64,000 nt of DNA from Scybalousia_A sp964639765 (GTDB lineage: Bacteria > Bacteroidota > Bacteroidia > Bacteroidales > P3): contig CAZXEN010000007.1 of assembly GCA_964639765.1 (NCBI GenBank), forward strand, positions 1 through 64,000, given 5' to 3'. The notes beneath the pieces are model-generated. The model had not been told where the DNA came from and made no database searches. It saw nothing but the letters and a program-made list of their open reading frames with translations. The position numbers and the translations under genes are program-made. Below are positions 8,750 through 17,593 of this stretch, in pieces (position 1 is the stretch's first letter; each line of letters opens with the position of its first letter).

Positions 8750-11700
8750 ATGAAGAAAACATTTTCAATGAATAAATATTTAATGTTATTTCTTTTGGGC
8801 ATAACGTTTTTTAACGCCTATGCTCAAAAGACTTTTGTAAACACAGAATGGGAACAAAGAAAAGCAAAGGCTGCAGCCCTTCAGGAAGAGAGAAATTATG
8901 TGCAGGCTTATAATGAATACTCAAAACTTATAAGCATATACGAAAAAATAGCTCCTCAGAGTCTTAGCCGGGAACAAGAGGGAATGGATGTTGCAGACCT
9001 GTATTTCAACAGGGCTTTGTGCGCATATTACCTTATGAACAATGATGTTGATATGCTTTTCAAGGAATACAAAACCTTATTTCCTAATTCAATAAAGAAA
9101 AACCGCGCTGACTTCTTTACGGCAAATTGGTATGCAAGCAAGGCAGATTTTCTTATGGCTTTGAACACCTACGCCAATATGGATACAACTTCCCTGACAG
9201 CTTTGGAACGTCAGGAATATGATTATAAACTTGGCTATTGTTATTTTCTGCAAAACATAAAAGACAAAGCAAAGATTTATTTTTCCAAAGTAAAGGACAC
9301 CGACAGCAAATATGCTTCTGTATGTAAATACTACTATGGTCACATACTTTACACAGAAGAGAAATATGATTTGGCTCTCAAGGAATTTGAACCTTTGGAG
9401 AACAACAAACACTTTTCCAAGGTGGTTCCTTATTACATTTGTCAGATATATTATTTTCAGAAGGATTATGATGCTCTTATAAAAAAAGCTCCAAAGCTTA
9501 GCAAGAATGCCATCAACTCCAAACGTGCAACCGAACTCAACCGTATGTTAGGCGATGCTTACTACAAAAAAGGAGAATACGAACAAGCCTTGCCTTATAT
9601 AGAACAGTCTATCAAAAGCAACGAAGGCATCAATCGCAATGACAACTATCTTATGGCTTATTGCCTTATGGAAACAGGGAAAAATGTCGAAGCTATTCCT
9701 TTCTTTGAGGCTTGCACTGCAGAAGAAGATGCACTGACACAGAATGCTCTTTATTCTTTGGGCTATTGCTATTTGATACAAGGAGACTCTTCTCTTGCCC
9801 TTAACTCCTACAACAAGGCTTCTACAATGGATTATGATAAAACAATTCAGGAAGATGCTTTATTCTCTTATGCCAAACTTTGTGTAGTCAATCCTAATCC
9901 TTACAATGAAACCCTTGTCAAAAGATTGAAAACTTACATCAAAGCCAATGTAAAGACAGACCCAAAGACAAAAAAGACCAAAGAAGGAGCAAGAGTTGGA
10001 GAAGCTCGTAGGTGTTTGGCACAGATTTATGGAAGCACACACAACTATGCTGCAGCTTTGGAACAAATGGAAGGCATAAAAAACAGAGATGAACAACTGA
10101 ATAAAATCTATGTTAAAACATGTCTTAACAGAGGTATAGAGCTATTCAATGAAGAAAAATACAAAGAGAGTATAAAGGTATTGGACAAGATAGAACAAAA
10201 TTCAACCGCTGCAACCAATGAAATAACTGCAACGGCAATATACATAAAAGCAGAAGCATTGTATAGAACCAATTCCTACAAGAAGAGTGAAGAAATGTTG
10301 CGCTCTTTCTATGTTGTGCCGGACAATGAAAACAATCCTTACAAATCCTCTGCGGACTATTTGATGGCTTACAACCTGTTTAAACAAAAGAAATACTCTT
10401 TGTCCAAGGAATATTTTGCAAAGCTGGAACAAAGCAATGAGGACAATACGGTAAAGAATGATTCCAAGTTGCGTATAGCAGATTGCCAGTATATGATAAA
10501 AGATTATTCCGGAGCAATAAAATCCTATGGTTCTTTTATTGAGACCAATTCTGCAAATGCAGACTATGCAACATATCAGAAAGCCATGGCTCTTGGAGCA
10601 AAGGGAGAGTACAACACCAAAGCACAGACACTAAAACAAGGTATCAACAGCTACACAAGTTCTTCATACCTGCCAGCAATGACTTATGAGTTGGCAAATA
10701 CCTATCTTGCGTTGAATGACAACGACCAGGCTTTAAGCACTTATCAAAGTTTGTTGAGGAAGTATCCCGATAATGCTTTTACAAAAGACTGTCTTGGTAA
10801 GGTTGGAATGCTTCAATATCAGTCAGGACAATACGATGAAGCCCTGAAATCTTTGGATAAGCTTGTAAGGAACTATCCTGATTCAAAACAATCCAAAGCA
10901 GCATTGTCCACTATCAAGAACATCTATATGGACAAAGGAGAACCAGAAGCATACATATCCTATATAAACAATCTTGGCTCTGGAAAGGTAAGCAAACAAG
11001 AAGAGGAAGACCTGTTATATCAGACAGCAGAAAACAGATATATGGATGAAAAGTATTCTGAGGCAATATCTTCTTTCAAAAAATATCTTGCTTCTTTCCC
11101 GGAAGGTAATTACAGCACAAAAGCAGAATATTATCTGGCTGATTGTTATATGAGAGAAAGAGATTCGCTTCATTCAGGAGAATATTATTATAAGGTTGCA
11201 ATGAAGCCTTATAACCAATATACAGAGAAATCTTTGCTAATGTCTTCCAACATATACTCAAGCATGGAGGATACAGAGAAATCCTTGAGAATCTACAATA
11301 GGCTGGACAGCATTACAACCTCTTCTGCTAACAAGCTTTTGGCAAGAAAAGGCAAGATGAATATTTATTACAGCACAAGCGACTACAACAATGCAATCTC
11401 CGCAGCAAAGGACCTTTTGGAAATGGAAAACATAGACCAGTATACCAAAGAAAATGCTTATTTTGTACTTGCGGAAAGCTATCTGGAGACAGGCAAACCA
11501 AACAACGCAAAAGAATACATACAGGAACTGCAGAATTCCGCCAACTCAAAATATTCTTCTTTTGCTCAATATTCTCTTGCCAAGATGGAATATGACAACA
11601 AGAATTACACAGAAAGTGAGAAAATCATCAGGAAAATGTCAAAGAGCGGAGCAGATGACTACTATCTTGCTTTGGGCTTTATACTTTGGTCGGATATATT

Positions 11701-11911
11701 CTCTGCCAACGGAAACGATTTTCAGGCAAAGCAGACCTTGCAGTCTATCATAGACAACTATGATGGAGACGATGGTATAAAACAACTTGCAACAGACAAG
11801 CTTGCACAACTTGAAGACAAAAACAACAAAGAAAAACAAGAGAACGAAGACAAGCTGAACAAGCAAGAGAATTCTGTTGATGAAATCATAATAGAAGACA
11901 ACAAGTATTAA
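8750..11911 (+). CDS. Large exported TPR-repeat protein
   Basis: A 1053-residue protein with a signal peptide (about 1-24, ending NAYAQ) and then tetratricopeptide-type helical repeats to the end. Many repeats carry the A..Y pattern, for example YNEYSKLISIYEK, ALSTYQSLLRKYPDN and ALKSLDKLVRNYPDS. The last 50 residues are charged and rich in Lys, Asn and Glu. I chose the start at 8750 because the signal peptide begins there; an ATG at 8714 adds 12 unlikely residues. Probably a periplasmic scaffold. The next gene, 28 bases on, encodes a barrel protein, so the two may form an envelope complex. No established function. Confidence 0.88.
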   Translation: MKKTFSMNKYLMLFLLGITFFNAYAQKTFVNTEWEQRKAKAAALQEERNYVQAYNEYSKLISIYEKIAPQSLSREQEGMDVADLYFNRALCAYYLMNNDVDMLFKEYKTLFPNSIKKNRADFFTANWYASKADFLMALNTYANMDTTSLTALERQEYDYKLGYCYFLQNIKDKAKIYFSKVKDTDSKYASVCKYYYGHILYTEEKYDLALKEFEPLENNKHFSKVVPYYICQIYYFQKDYDALIKKAPKLSKNAINSKRATELNRMLGDAYYKKGEYEQALPYIEQSIKSNEGINRNDNYLMAYCLMETGKNVEAIPFFEACTAEEDALTQNALYSLGYCYLIQGDSSLALNSYNKASTMDYDKTIQEDALFSYAKLCVVNPNPYNETLVKRLKTYIKANVKTDPKTKKTKEGARVGEARRCLAQIYGSTHNYAAALEQMEGIKNRDEQLNKIYVKTCLNRGIELFNEEKYKESIKVLDKIEQNSTAATNEITATAIYIKAEALYRTNSYKKSEEMLRSFYVVPDNENNPYKSSADYLMAYNLFKQKKYSLSKEYFAKLEQSNEDNTVKNDSKLRIADCQYMIKDYSGAIKSYGSFIETNSANADYATYQKAMALGAKGEYNTKAQTLKQGINSYTSSSYLPAMTYELANTYLALNDNDQALSTYQSLLRKYPDNAFTKDCLGKVGMLQYQSGQYDEALKSLDKLVRNYPDSKQSKAALSTIKNIYMDKGEPEAYISYINNLGSGKVSKQEEEDLLYQTAENRYMDEKYSEAISSFKKYLASFPEGNYSTKAEYYLADCYMRERDSLHSGEYYYKVAMKPYNQYTEKSLLMSSNIYSSMEDTEKSLRIYNRLDSITTSSANKLLARKGKMNIYYSTSDYNNAISAAKDLLEMENIDQYTKENAYFVLAESYLETGKPNNAKEYIQELQNSANSKYSSFAQYSLAKMEYDNKNYTESEKIIRKMSKSGADDYYLALGFILWSDIFSANGNDFQAKQTLQSIIDNYDGDDGIKQLATDKLAQLEDKNNKEKQENEDKLNKQENSVDEIIIEDNKY

Positions 11912-11938
11912 TTTGGAAAAAATAAGGAGAAAAGAAAA

Positions 11939-13603
11939 ATGATAAAGCGTAATATATTATTGGTTTTTGTATTGTTGTTTGCGATAGGTCTGCAGGCACA
12001 AGACGACACATACAACGAGAATGTGACAATCAACGTTGCTTTTGACCCTATGATAAACGATGCAAACAAGCTGAACAAAAATCTTTCCATTTTTGACACG
12101 TCTTTCACCAAAATAGATTTCTCTTTTGACAGGATAAAGAAAGGCTATGACACACATCTGACATTTGACACCATAAAAGCCGCTTCTGTGAAAGGAGAAC
12201 CCCAGACAACCCTTTACAACTTTAATCTTAAAGGAGGTTTAGGTTTGGCTTTTGGCAAAGATTTGAAGATGGCTTTCACTCCTTTGTTGCAAGGCTCTTA
12301 TACTTCGCTTCGCAACAGAAATCTTCTTTACGGTGTGGATGTTTATTCCCGTTCTGCTCTTACGGGAGAAAAGAACTATGGCCATAGCGGTTATTCCAAT
12401 GAAGATATAAATCTCTATGCAAAAAGGATTTTCAAACATTATTCTCTTTCTTCCCGTGCTTTCTACAACTATTCCAGAAACTATTACTATGGTTCAGAAC
12501 TCTATCCTAAACAGAATATAGACAATTCGGACTACAGAATATCTTGGCATAATGTTGGAGCCGATGTCTCCTATACAACCTTGAACAGGGAGGAAGATAT
12601 ACAACACAATGGCAGGCTGAACTTCCAATACACCTCAAGCAACAGGGCAACGGGAGAGTTTTATCTGCATACTTTGTTGGACGGAGCAATGGAGTTGGAC
12701 TTGTTCAGAGGAGCATCAAACCAAAAAGCAGGAGTAACTTTTGACTATAAGCACTCTTTTTATAGAAAATCAAAAGCATTGATAGACCTTGCCCCTTATT
12801 TTGTCTTTGACTGGGAAAAGTTTCATTTCTTTGCTTCCTTGGGCTTGGACTTGGGCGTTCATACTTTCAGAAGTTTTCAGCTCTTGCCTGCAGCAACGGT
12901 CAGCTTTGAACTTATCCCTCAAATATTTAGTCTGTATGGAGGCTTGAAATCAGAAAGCATAATGCCGACACTTAACGATTTGAGAACAGAGAATCCTTTT
13001 ATTCAATCTACTCCACTTTTGAAAGATGCTACTCACAACACTTTCTTTGCCAAAGGTTTTCTTAATATCACAGCAAAATCACAGCTAAGCCTCGAAGTAG
13101 GCTATAAGAAACTGTACAATCAACATTTCTTTATGAATACAGACATAGTCGGCAAAAATATCTACAACGTCCATAAAGTTGTCTATGATGATGCCGGCAA
13201 ATACTATCTTGCCTTGGAAAACTGTTTCCCTGTAGGTGCTTCTTTCTATTGTAACCTGAAAGCCACCTTGCAACGCACCAACAGAGACGACAAGGATTTT
13301 GAAGCTTGGTATAATCCTGCTTTTGAGTTTTCGGCTAAGTTAAACTATGCTTACAACAACCTTCTTAATATCAGCCTTACTCCAGCATTTCATTCAAAGA
13401 GCAAAGCATACGTAGAGAGTCTGGGCAAAGAAGTGGATGTAAAGGCAATGTTTGACGTCTCCCTTTATGCAACATACCAATACGACGAAAAATGGTCTTT
13501 CTTTGCAGAACTTAACAACCTTGCCTTTCAGCAGTCATACTTGTATTACAACTACCCGGCACATACATTCAACTTCCTTTTAGGCTGTGTATATAGGATG
13601 TAG
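11939..13603 (+). CDS. Outer-membrane barrel protein paired with the TPR protein
   Basis: A 554-residue protein with a signal peptide (about 1-20, ending LQAQ) and a long run of amphipathic beta strands rich in aromatic residues, ending FNFLLGCVYRM as outer-membrane barrels do. It resembles the barrel part of TonB-dependent receptors but has no recognisable plug domain. It lies 28 bases after the TPR gene and is presumably co-transcribed. A role as an outer-membrane partner of the TPR protein is inference only. Confidence 0.8.
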   Translation: MIKRNILLVFVLLFAIGLQAQDDTYNENVTINVAFDPMINDANKLNKNLSIFDTSFTKIDFSFDRIKKGYDTHLTFDTIKAASVKGEPQTTLYNFNLKGGLGLAFGKDLKMAFTPLLQGSYTSLRNRNLLYGVDVYSRSALTGEKNYGHSGYSNEDINLYAKRIFKHYSLSSRAFYNYSRNYYYGSELYPKQNIDNSDYRISWHNVGADVSYTTLNREEDIQHNGRLNFQYTSSNRATGEFYLHTLLDGAMELDLFRGASNQKAGVTFDYKHSFYRKSKALIDLAPYFVFDWEKFHFFASLGLDLGVHTFRSFQLLPAATVSFELIPQIFSLYGGLKSESIMPTLNDLRTENPFIQSTPLLKDATHNTFFAKGFLNITAKSQLSLEVGYKKLYNQHFFMNTDIVGKNIYNVHKVVYDDAGKYYLALENCFPVGASFYCNLKATLQRTNRDDKDFEAWYNPAFEFSAKLNYAYNNLLNISLTPAFHSKSKAYVESLGKEVDVKAMFDVSLYATYQYDEKWSFFAELNNLAFQQSYLYYNYPAHTFNFLLGCVYRM

Positions 13604-13638
13604 GATGTTTTTCTTTCTTTAGTTGGCATAGACTATGT

Positions 13639-13663
13639 TGTAGTGTCTCTCCGAGACGCTACA
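13639..13663. repeat. Strong hairpin, 11-base stem
   Basis: TGTAGTGTCTC (positions 639-649 of the 13-kb block) pairs with GAGACGCTACA, with one T-G wobble, across a TCC loop. No T-run follows on either strand, so it is not a standard terminator. It may protect the 3' end of the barrel-protein mRNA. Confidence 0.7.
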
Positions 13664-13731
13664 TTACAGATATAAATAATCCCCAAAAAAATCGGCGATT
13701 TTCCCCTACGTTTTACGTATATATTATATAC

Positions 13732-13771
13732 AAAAATCCCCGATATTTTAAACAATAACGGGGATATTTTT
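13732..13771 (+). terminator. Terminator-like hairpin
   Basis: AAAAATCCCCG pairs with CGGGGATATTTTT around an A/T-rich loop, and a T-rich stretch follows. It is 130 bases after the stop codon of the barrel-protein gene and probably ends that operon. Confidence 0.65.
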
Positions 13772-13846
13772 CATTTTTGTTTAATAGCATCTCTCCATTC
13801 CAAAGAAAACAAAAGATGAAAAAATAGTCATTTAATTAAAATTTAC

Positions 13847-14059
13847 TAATTTTGCAACGTACGTAGAGAAGTGTAGACTTTTTTATGTATTTCGTATGGA
13901 AACGTTATGTTTGACTTAATACTCGAAATCCTGAGAAAATTTCGTAGATAGTAAAAACAAGTTACGTATATGTTGTTTCCCCCTTTTTGCATCTGCCAAC
14001 TTGAATGTTATATATATGTACGCAAAAATACCAAGATTAATTTTATTAATCTTGGTATT
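13847..14059 (+). ncRNA. Candidate orphan small RNA
   Basis: TAATTTTG (13847-13854) followed by CA matches the local -7 element, yet no plus-strand gene follows before 17519. The predicted transcript from about 13860 could fold: ATTTCG-TAT (13889-13897) pairs with ATA-CT-CGAAAT (13919-13929), and the same CGAAAT could instead pair with a second ATTTCG (13939-13944). It would end at the perfect hairpin at 14027-14059, although few T follow on this strand. There is no clear -33 box. Chance pairing in AT-rich DNA is possible. Confidence 0.3.
14027..14059 (-). terminator. Terminator of the metalloprotease gene
   Basis: A perfect 14-base stem (AATACCAAGATTAA with TTAATCTTGGTATT) with a 5-base loop. 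On the minus strand it is followed by TTTTGCG. It lies 17 bases after the stop codon of the minus-strand metalloprotease gene. Confidence 0.85.
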
Positions 14060-14075
14060 ATGCTTGATTGTTGGA

Positions 14076-17000
14076 TTATTCAACAATCAGTTTTCTGTTT
14101 TGGTTTCCTATTCTTATGTAATAAACTCCAGCAGGGTAATCCGTAAGATTTATTCTTGTATGGCTGTTTCCTTTTTCCAATATGGTATTGTAACGTATTC
14201 TTCCCAATTCATCTATTATTGTCAAAGTGTTCTGTTCTGTTAACCTTTCAACAGCCACTGTTACAAAGTCTTTTGCAGGGTTAGGAATCAGATTCAAGAC
14301 CATATCATTATTTGGTTCATTCAAAGAGGAAGTCCAATAATGGCTGTAAATAGTTACAACACTATCGCAACCGTAAACACTTGCAAGATTAAATACTGTT
14401 GTATCTATCTGTTCTTCTGTCCCTGAAGCATAGGTGTTGGTGTCGTGTATTACTATATTATATGTAGGCATTACCTCAAGATGAAGAGTTACCAAAGTAT
14501 CGCAGTTTGCACCCTGAACCTCGCTATAATATGTTCCGGATTCCGTATGACCCATATAGGATTCTCCTTCGCAGATAACTTGGTCAAGGGAAATATTCAC
14601 TATACAAGAGTCTGAGTCTGTACTTGCAGTATCCAATGTTGTGAATGTAACAACTGCTGTCGGTCCTTGAACCTCGTTTGCATTGAAAGGAAATACATAC
14701 ACCTTATACTCAGTATTAGGGGTCAGTTCACTCATAGTAAAAGACATCGGGCTGTATGTTTTTGACCAGTTGTTATCCAAACAATATTGCAAAATCAAAG
14801 CATCTGTTGTAAGATTCAGACTATTGAAAGCATCTGTCTGTCCTTGAACTTCATAATAGTAATTTGTTTGGCTGTTGGTTGTGATATCAATATCTGCACT
14901 CGTTGTTGTAATATTTGAAACATTGATTGTAGCTGTTGCAGTACCTGTTCCGCCTTGAGATACAGCAACATTGAATGTTTTCTTTATAAATACCGTATCG
15001 CCATAGCCGACAGCCCAGACAACTATTTCGTAATCTGTATTTGGAGTTGTGTAGTATGCTACAGTATCGTCTTGAGTATATTCATTTATATAATTGTTTT
15101 GTATCAAATAACGCAGAACTTCATTCAGAGACATATTGTTTCCAGAAGCAAAGTTCTCTACAACGCTGTCCTGATAGCGTGTTGCATAATATTTTTCACA
15201 ACTTTCGTTCTTTGTGTAAGACCATTGTGCAGCCAAAGAGCCGTTATAATAGAATGTATCTACATCTGAGATAACTACACTTGGAGGGACTATCACAGTA
15301 TCCAATGTTGTGAATGTAACAACTGCTGTCGGTCCTTGGACCTCGTTTGCATTGAAAGGAAATACATACACCTTATACTCAGTATTAGGAGTCAGTTCAC
15401 TCATAGTAAAAGACATCGGACTATATGTTTTTGACCAGTTGTTATCCAAACAATATTGCAAAATCAAAGCATCTGTTGTAAGATTCAGACTATTGAAAGC
15501 ATCTGTCTGTCCTTGAACTTCATAATAGTAATTTGTTTGGCTGTTGGTTGTGATATCAATATCTGCACTCGTTGTTGTAATATTTGAAACATTGATTGTA
15601 GCTGTTGCAGTACCTGTTCCGCCTTGAGATACAGCAACATTGAATGTTTTCTTTATAAATACCGTATCGCCATAGCCGACAGCCCAGACAACTATTTCGT
15701 AATCTGTATTTGGAGTTGTGTAGTATGCTACAGTATCGTCTTGAGTATATTCATTTATATAATTGTTTTGTATCAAATAACGCAGAACTTCATTCAGAGA
15801 CATATTGTTTCCAGAAGCAAAGTTCTCTACAACGCTGTCCTGATAGCGTGTTGCATAATATTTTTCACAACTTTCGTTCTTTGTGTAAGACCATTGTGCA
15901 GCCAAAGAGCCGTTATAATAGAATGTATCTACATCTGAGATAACTACACTTGGAGTTCCCAAAACCATTGTTCCAAAATCAAAAGCCATGGTATTGGTGG
16001 AAGTATAATGTATGTTGGTTACTGCCACATTGACAGAAGTTCCATCGTTCAGATGAGGAGTATTAGGGGAGTTAGGAGCAAAGGAATTAATATTGGATGT
16101 TGAACCAAAAGGAGCGTATGCATTAACTCCGTCTGTAACAACACCTGTTGAAGGTTCAATAAACCAACCTCTTTCACTTGGAGTAACGTTTATGGTGTTG
16201 CTTCCATAATTTAACCAATTGTTAATTTTAACTCTGTCTCCGTGATAAACAAGCAGGCCTTGACCAGGAATAAATAAATCCCAGCCTGTCTTTTTTCTCA
16301 TTTCAAGAATAAAGAACTCATCACTGTTAGGAATACCTATATAATAGCCTGTGTCTGTTGTGCCATTTACTGCTCTTATGCCTGCATTTGTTCTCGGAGA
16401 AGAAAGAGTGTCAATAGTAACCCAGTCTGTTATTATTTTTTCTCCTACAGAAAGATAAGGTGGAGTATCTCCATCATTATTGTATGAGCCACTTGCCATT
16501 AAGTCATAGTATCCTGTTGTTACGGAATTACCATCTGAGCCAGAATAATCAGTATCATAGTTATCTGGCAAGCCAAGAACATGACCAAATTCGTGGCACA
16601 TTGTTCCTATGCCGTCCATTTGAGTTGCACTTCTTTTTTCTGCAGAACAAGCGTAAGTCCAGATACGTGTGTTGTCTTTATAAACCTGATACATCCACAG
16701 AGCCCAGCGATGAGGCCAGATTTCATCTTCATTACCTGTTGAAGACTCCGGTGTTCCTGCAAAGATTATATGAAAACCATCAACTTCTCCGTCGTTATCG
16801 TTGTCAAAATGAGAAAAATCCACGTACGGATCAACCAAATCAACAACATCTTTTACAAAGTTCTGATAGTTTTCATCTTCATCTTCGTTGCTTCCATAAT
16901 AAGCCATATTGTGAGGAAGAGTATATGGGCCAACAACTCTGATAGCCATATTGAACTGATTGTTGGAATTGTCAAGATAGTAGTCTTTTACACTTCCATA

Positions 17001-17516
17001 GCCATTATAGTTTTGTTGAGAGACAAGATTTACAAAATCCTGATTTGTATAGGTAAAAGACAAATCCTGGAAATCCACCAAAATAACCAACAGGCTATCT
17101 GTTCCAACAGTAGGGAAAGAACTCGATCTTAGCGGTGTTCCTTGTGGAGCATTCCATTTGTCTAATTTATCGCTGATTTGGTTTGAAGAAAAGTGCAAAT
17201 TGTTGACAAGTCTTGAAACAAATGCCAATTCATTTGAATCCCTTTCTTCTACATTGCTGGCAACAACAGAAGAAGCTACCATGTTTCCACTTTCGTCCAA
17301 TACAGCATAGACAAAATCTCCGTTTTCGTTCTTCAAAAGAGAATAACCGTCAAGGGTTTTTGCCCAATGTACTCTCTCGTCTCCTTGAAGTATCAAGGTA
17401 AGGTTTTTACCGTTGCTTTGTTTTACTGTTATAGCTTGCTGTTTTGCTGGAATGGCAAAGACAGAAAAACTTATCAGCATCATCGTAATTGCAAAAAGTA
17501 GTCTAAAATGTTTCAT
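14076..17516 (-). CDS. Secreted M6-type metalloprotease with T9SS sorting domain
   Basis: A 1146-residue secreted protease. Residues 1-21 are a signal peptide. A propeptide-like region leads to an M6 (immune-inhibitor-A-like) catalytic domain with the zinc motif HEFGHVLGLPDNYD near residues 309-322 (HExxHxxGxxD) and a calcium-type FDNDNDGEVDG loop before it. Two almost identical 223-residue copies follow (beginning SVVISDVDTFYYNG), each with a fibronectin-like second half. Next comes a region with paired Cys, and last a type A T9SS sorting domain (NLIPNPAKDF to RKLIVE). It is predicted to be exported and anchored on the surface by T9SS. A TACTTTTGC -7 element precedes it. Confidence 0.93.
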   Translation of the reverse strand: MKHFRLLFAITMMLISFSVFAIPAKQQAITVKQSNGKNLTLILQGDERVHWAKTLDGYSLLKNENGDFVYAVLDESGNMVASSVVASNVEERDSNELAFVSRLVNNLHFSSNQISDKLDKWNAPQGTPLRSSSFPTVGTDSLLVILVDFQDLSFTYTNQDFVNLVSQQNYNGYGSVKDYYLDNSNNQFNMAIRVVGPYTLPHNMAYYGSNEDEDENYQNFVKDVVDLVDPYVDFSHFDNDNDGEVDGFHIIFAGTPESSTGNEDEIWPHRWALWMYQVYKDNTRIWTYACSAEKRSATQMDGIGTMCHEFGHVLGLPDNYDTDYSGSDGNSVTTGYYDLMASGSYNNDGDTPPYLSVGEKIITDWVTIDTLSSPRTNAGIRAVNGTTDTGYYIGIPNSDEFFILEMRKKTGWDLFIPGQGLLVYHGDRVKINNWLNYGSNTINVTPSERGWFIEPSTGVVTDGVNAYAPFGSTSNINSFAPNSPNTPHLNDGTSVNVAVTNIHYTSTNTMAFDFGTMVLGTPSVVISDVDTFYYNGSLAAQWSYTKNESCEKYYATRYQDSVVENFASGNNMSLNEVLRYLIQNNYINEYTQDDTVAYYTTPNTDYEIVVWAVGYGDTVFIKKTFNVAVSQGGTGTATATINVSNITTTSADIDITTNSQTNYYYEVQGQTDAFNSLNLTTDALILQYCLDNNWSKTYSPMSFTMSELTPNTEYKVYVFPFNANEVQGPTAVVTFTTLDTVIVPPSVVISDVDTFYYNGSLAAQWSYTKNESCEKYYATRYQDSVVENFASGNNMSLNEVLRYLIQNNYINEYTQDDTVAYYTTPNTDYEIVVWAVGYGDTVFIKKTFNVAVSQGGTGTATATINVSNITTTSADIDITTNSQTNYYYEVQGQTDAFNSLNLTTDALILQYCLDNNWSKTYSPMSFTMSELTPNTEYKVYVFPFNANEVQGPTAVVTFTTLDTASTDSDSCIVNISLDQVICEGESYMGHTESGTYYSEVQGANCDTLVTLHLEVMPTYNIVIHDTNTYASGTEEQIDTTVFNLASVYGCDSVVTIYSHYWTSSLNEPNNDMVLNLIPNPAKDFVTVAVERLTEQNTLTIIDELGRIRYNTILEKGNSHTRINLTDYPAGVYYIRIGNQNRKLIVE
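14627..15955 (-). repeat. Near-identical 669-base tandem duplication inside the protease gene
   Basis: Positions 14627-15286 and 15296-15955 are almost base-for-base identical, with a period of 669 bases, which is 223 codons and keeps the frame. Differences cluster in the outer 150 bases (for example GAACCTCG against GGACCTCG). The near identity at synonymous sites shows a recent duplication or gene conversion. An assembly artefact should also be considered. Confidence 0.95.
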
Positions 17517-17544
17517 ATTTGTATTTTTTTGTAAGTCTGCTTTG

Positions 17545-17552
17545 CAAAAGTA
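17545..17552 (-). promoter_or_regulatory. Promoter -7 element for the metalloprotease
   Basis: It reads TACTTTTG followed by CA on the minus strand and lies 28 bases before the start codon. No matching TTTG at -33 was found. Confidence 0.55.
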
Positions 17553-17593
17553 CTGAAATTTATTCTAACAGTCTTTGTTTTTTCTTTGTTTTT

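Larger units (their letters stand above)
13604..14075. other. Hairpin-rich intergenic region
   Basis: This 472-base gap lies between two convergent genes. It contains an 11-base-stem hairpin (13639-13663), a terminator-like hairpin (13732-13771), a plus-strand promoter element (13847-13854) with no gene after it, and the terminator of the metalloprotease gene (14027-14059). No reading frame is convincing. Confidence 0.75.

Noticed and set aside
14955..15938. Two identical plus-strand frames of 104 residues
   Set aside because: They are antisense shadows of the duplicated segment in the metalloprotease gene, which has clear family motifs on the minus strand.
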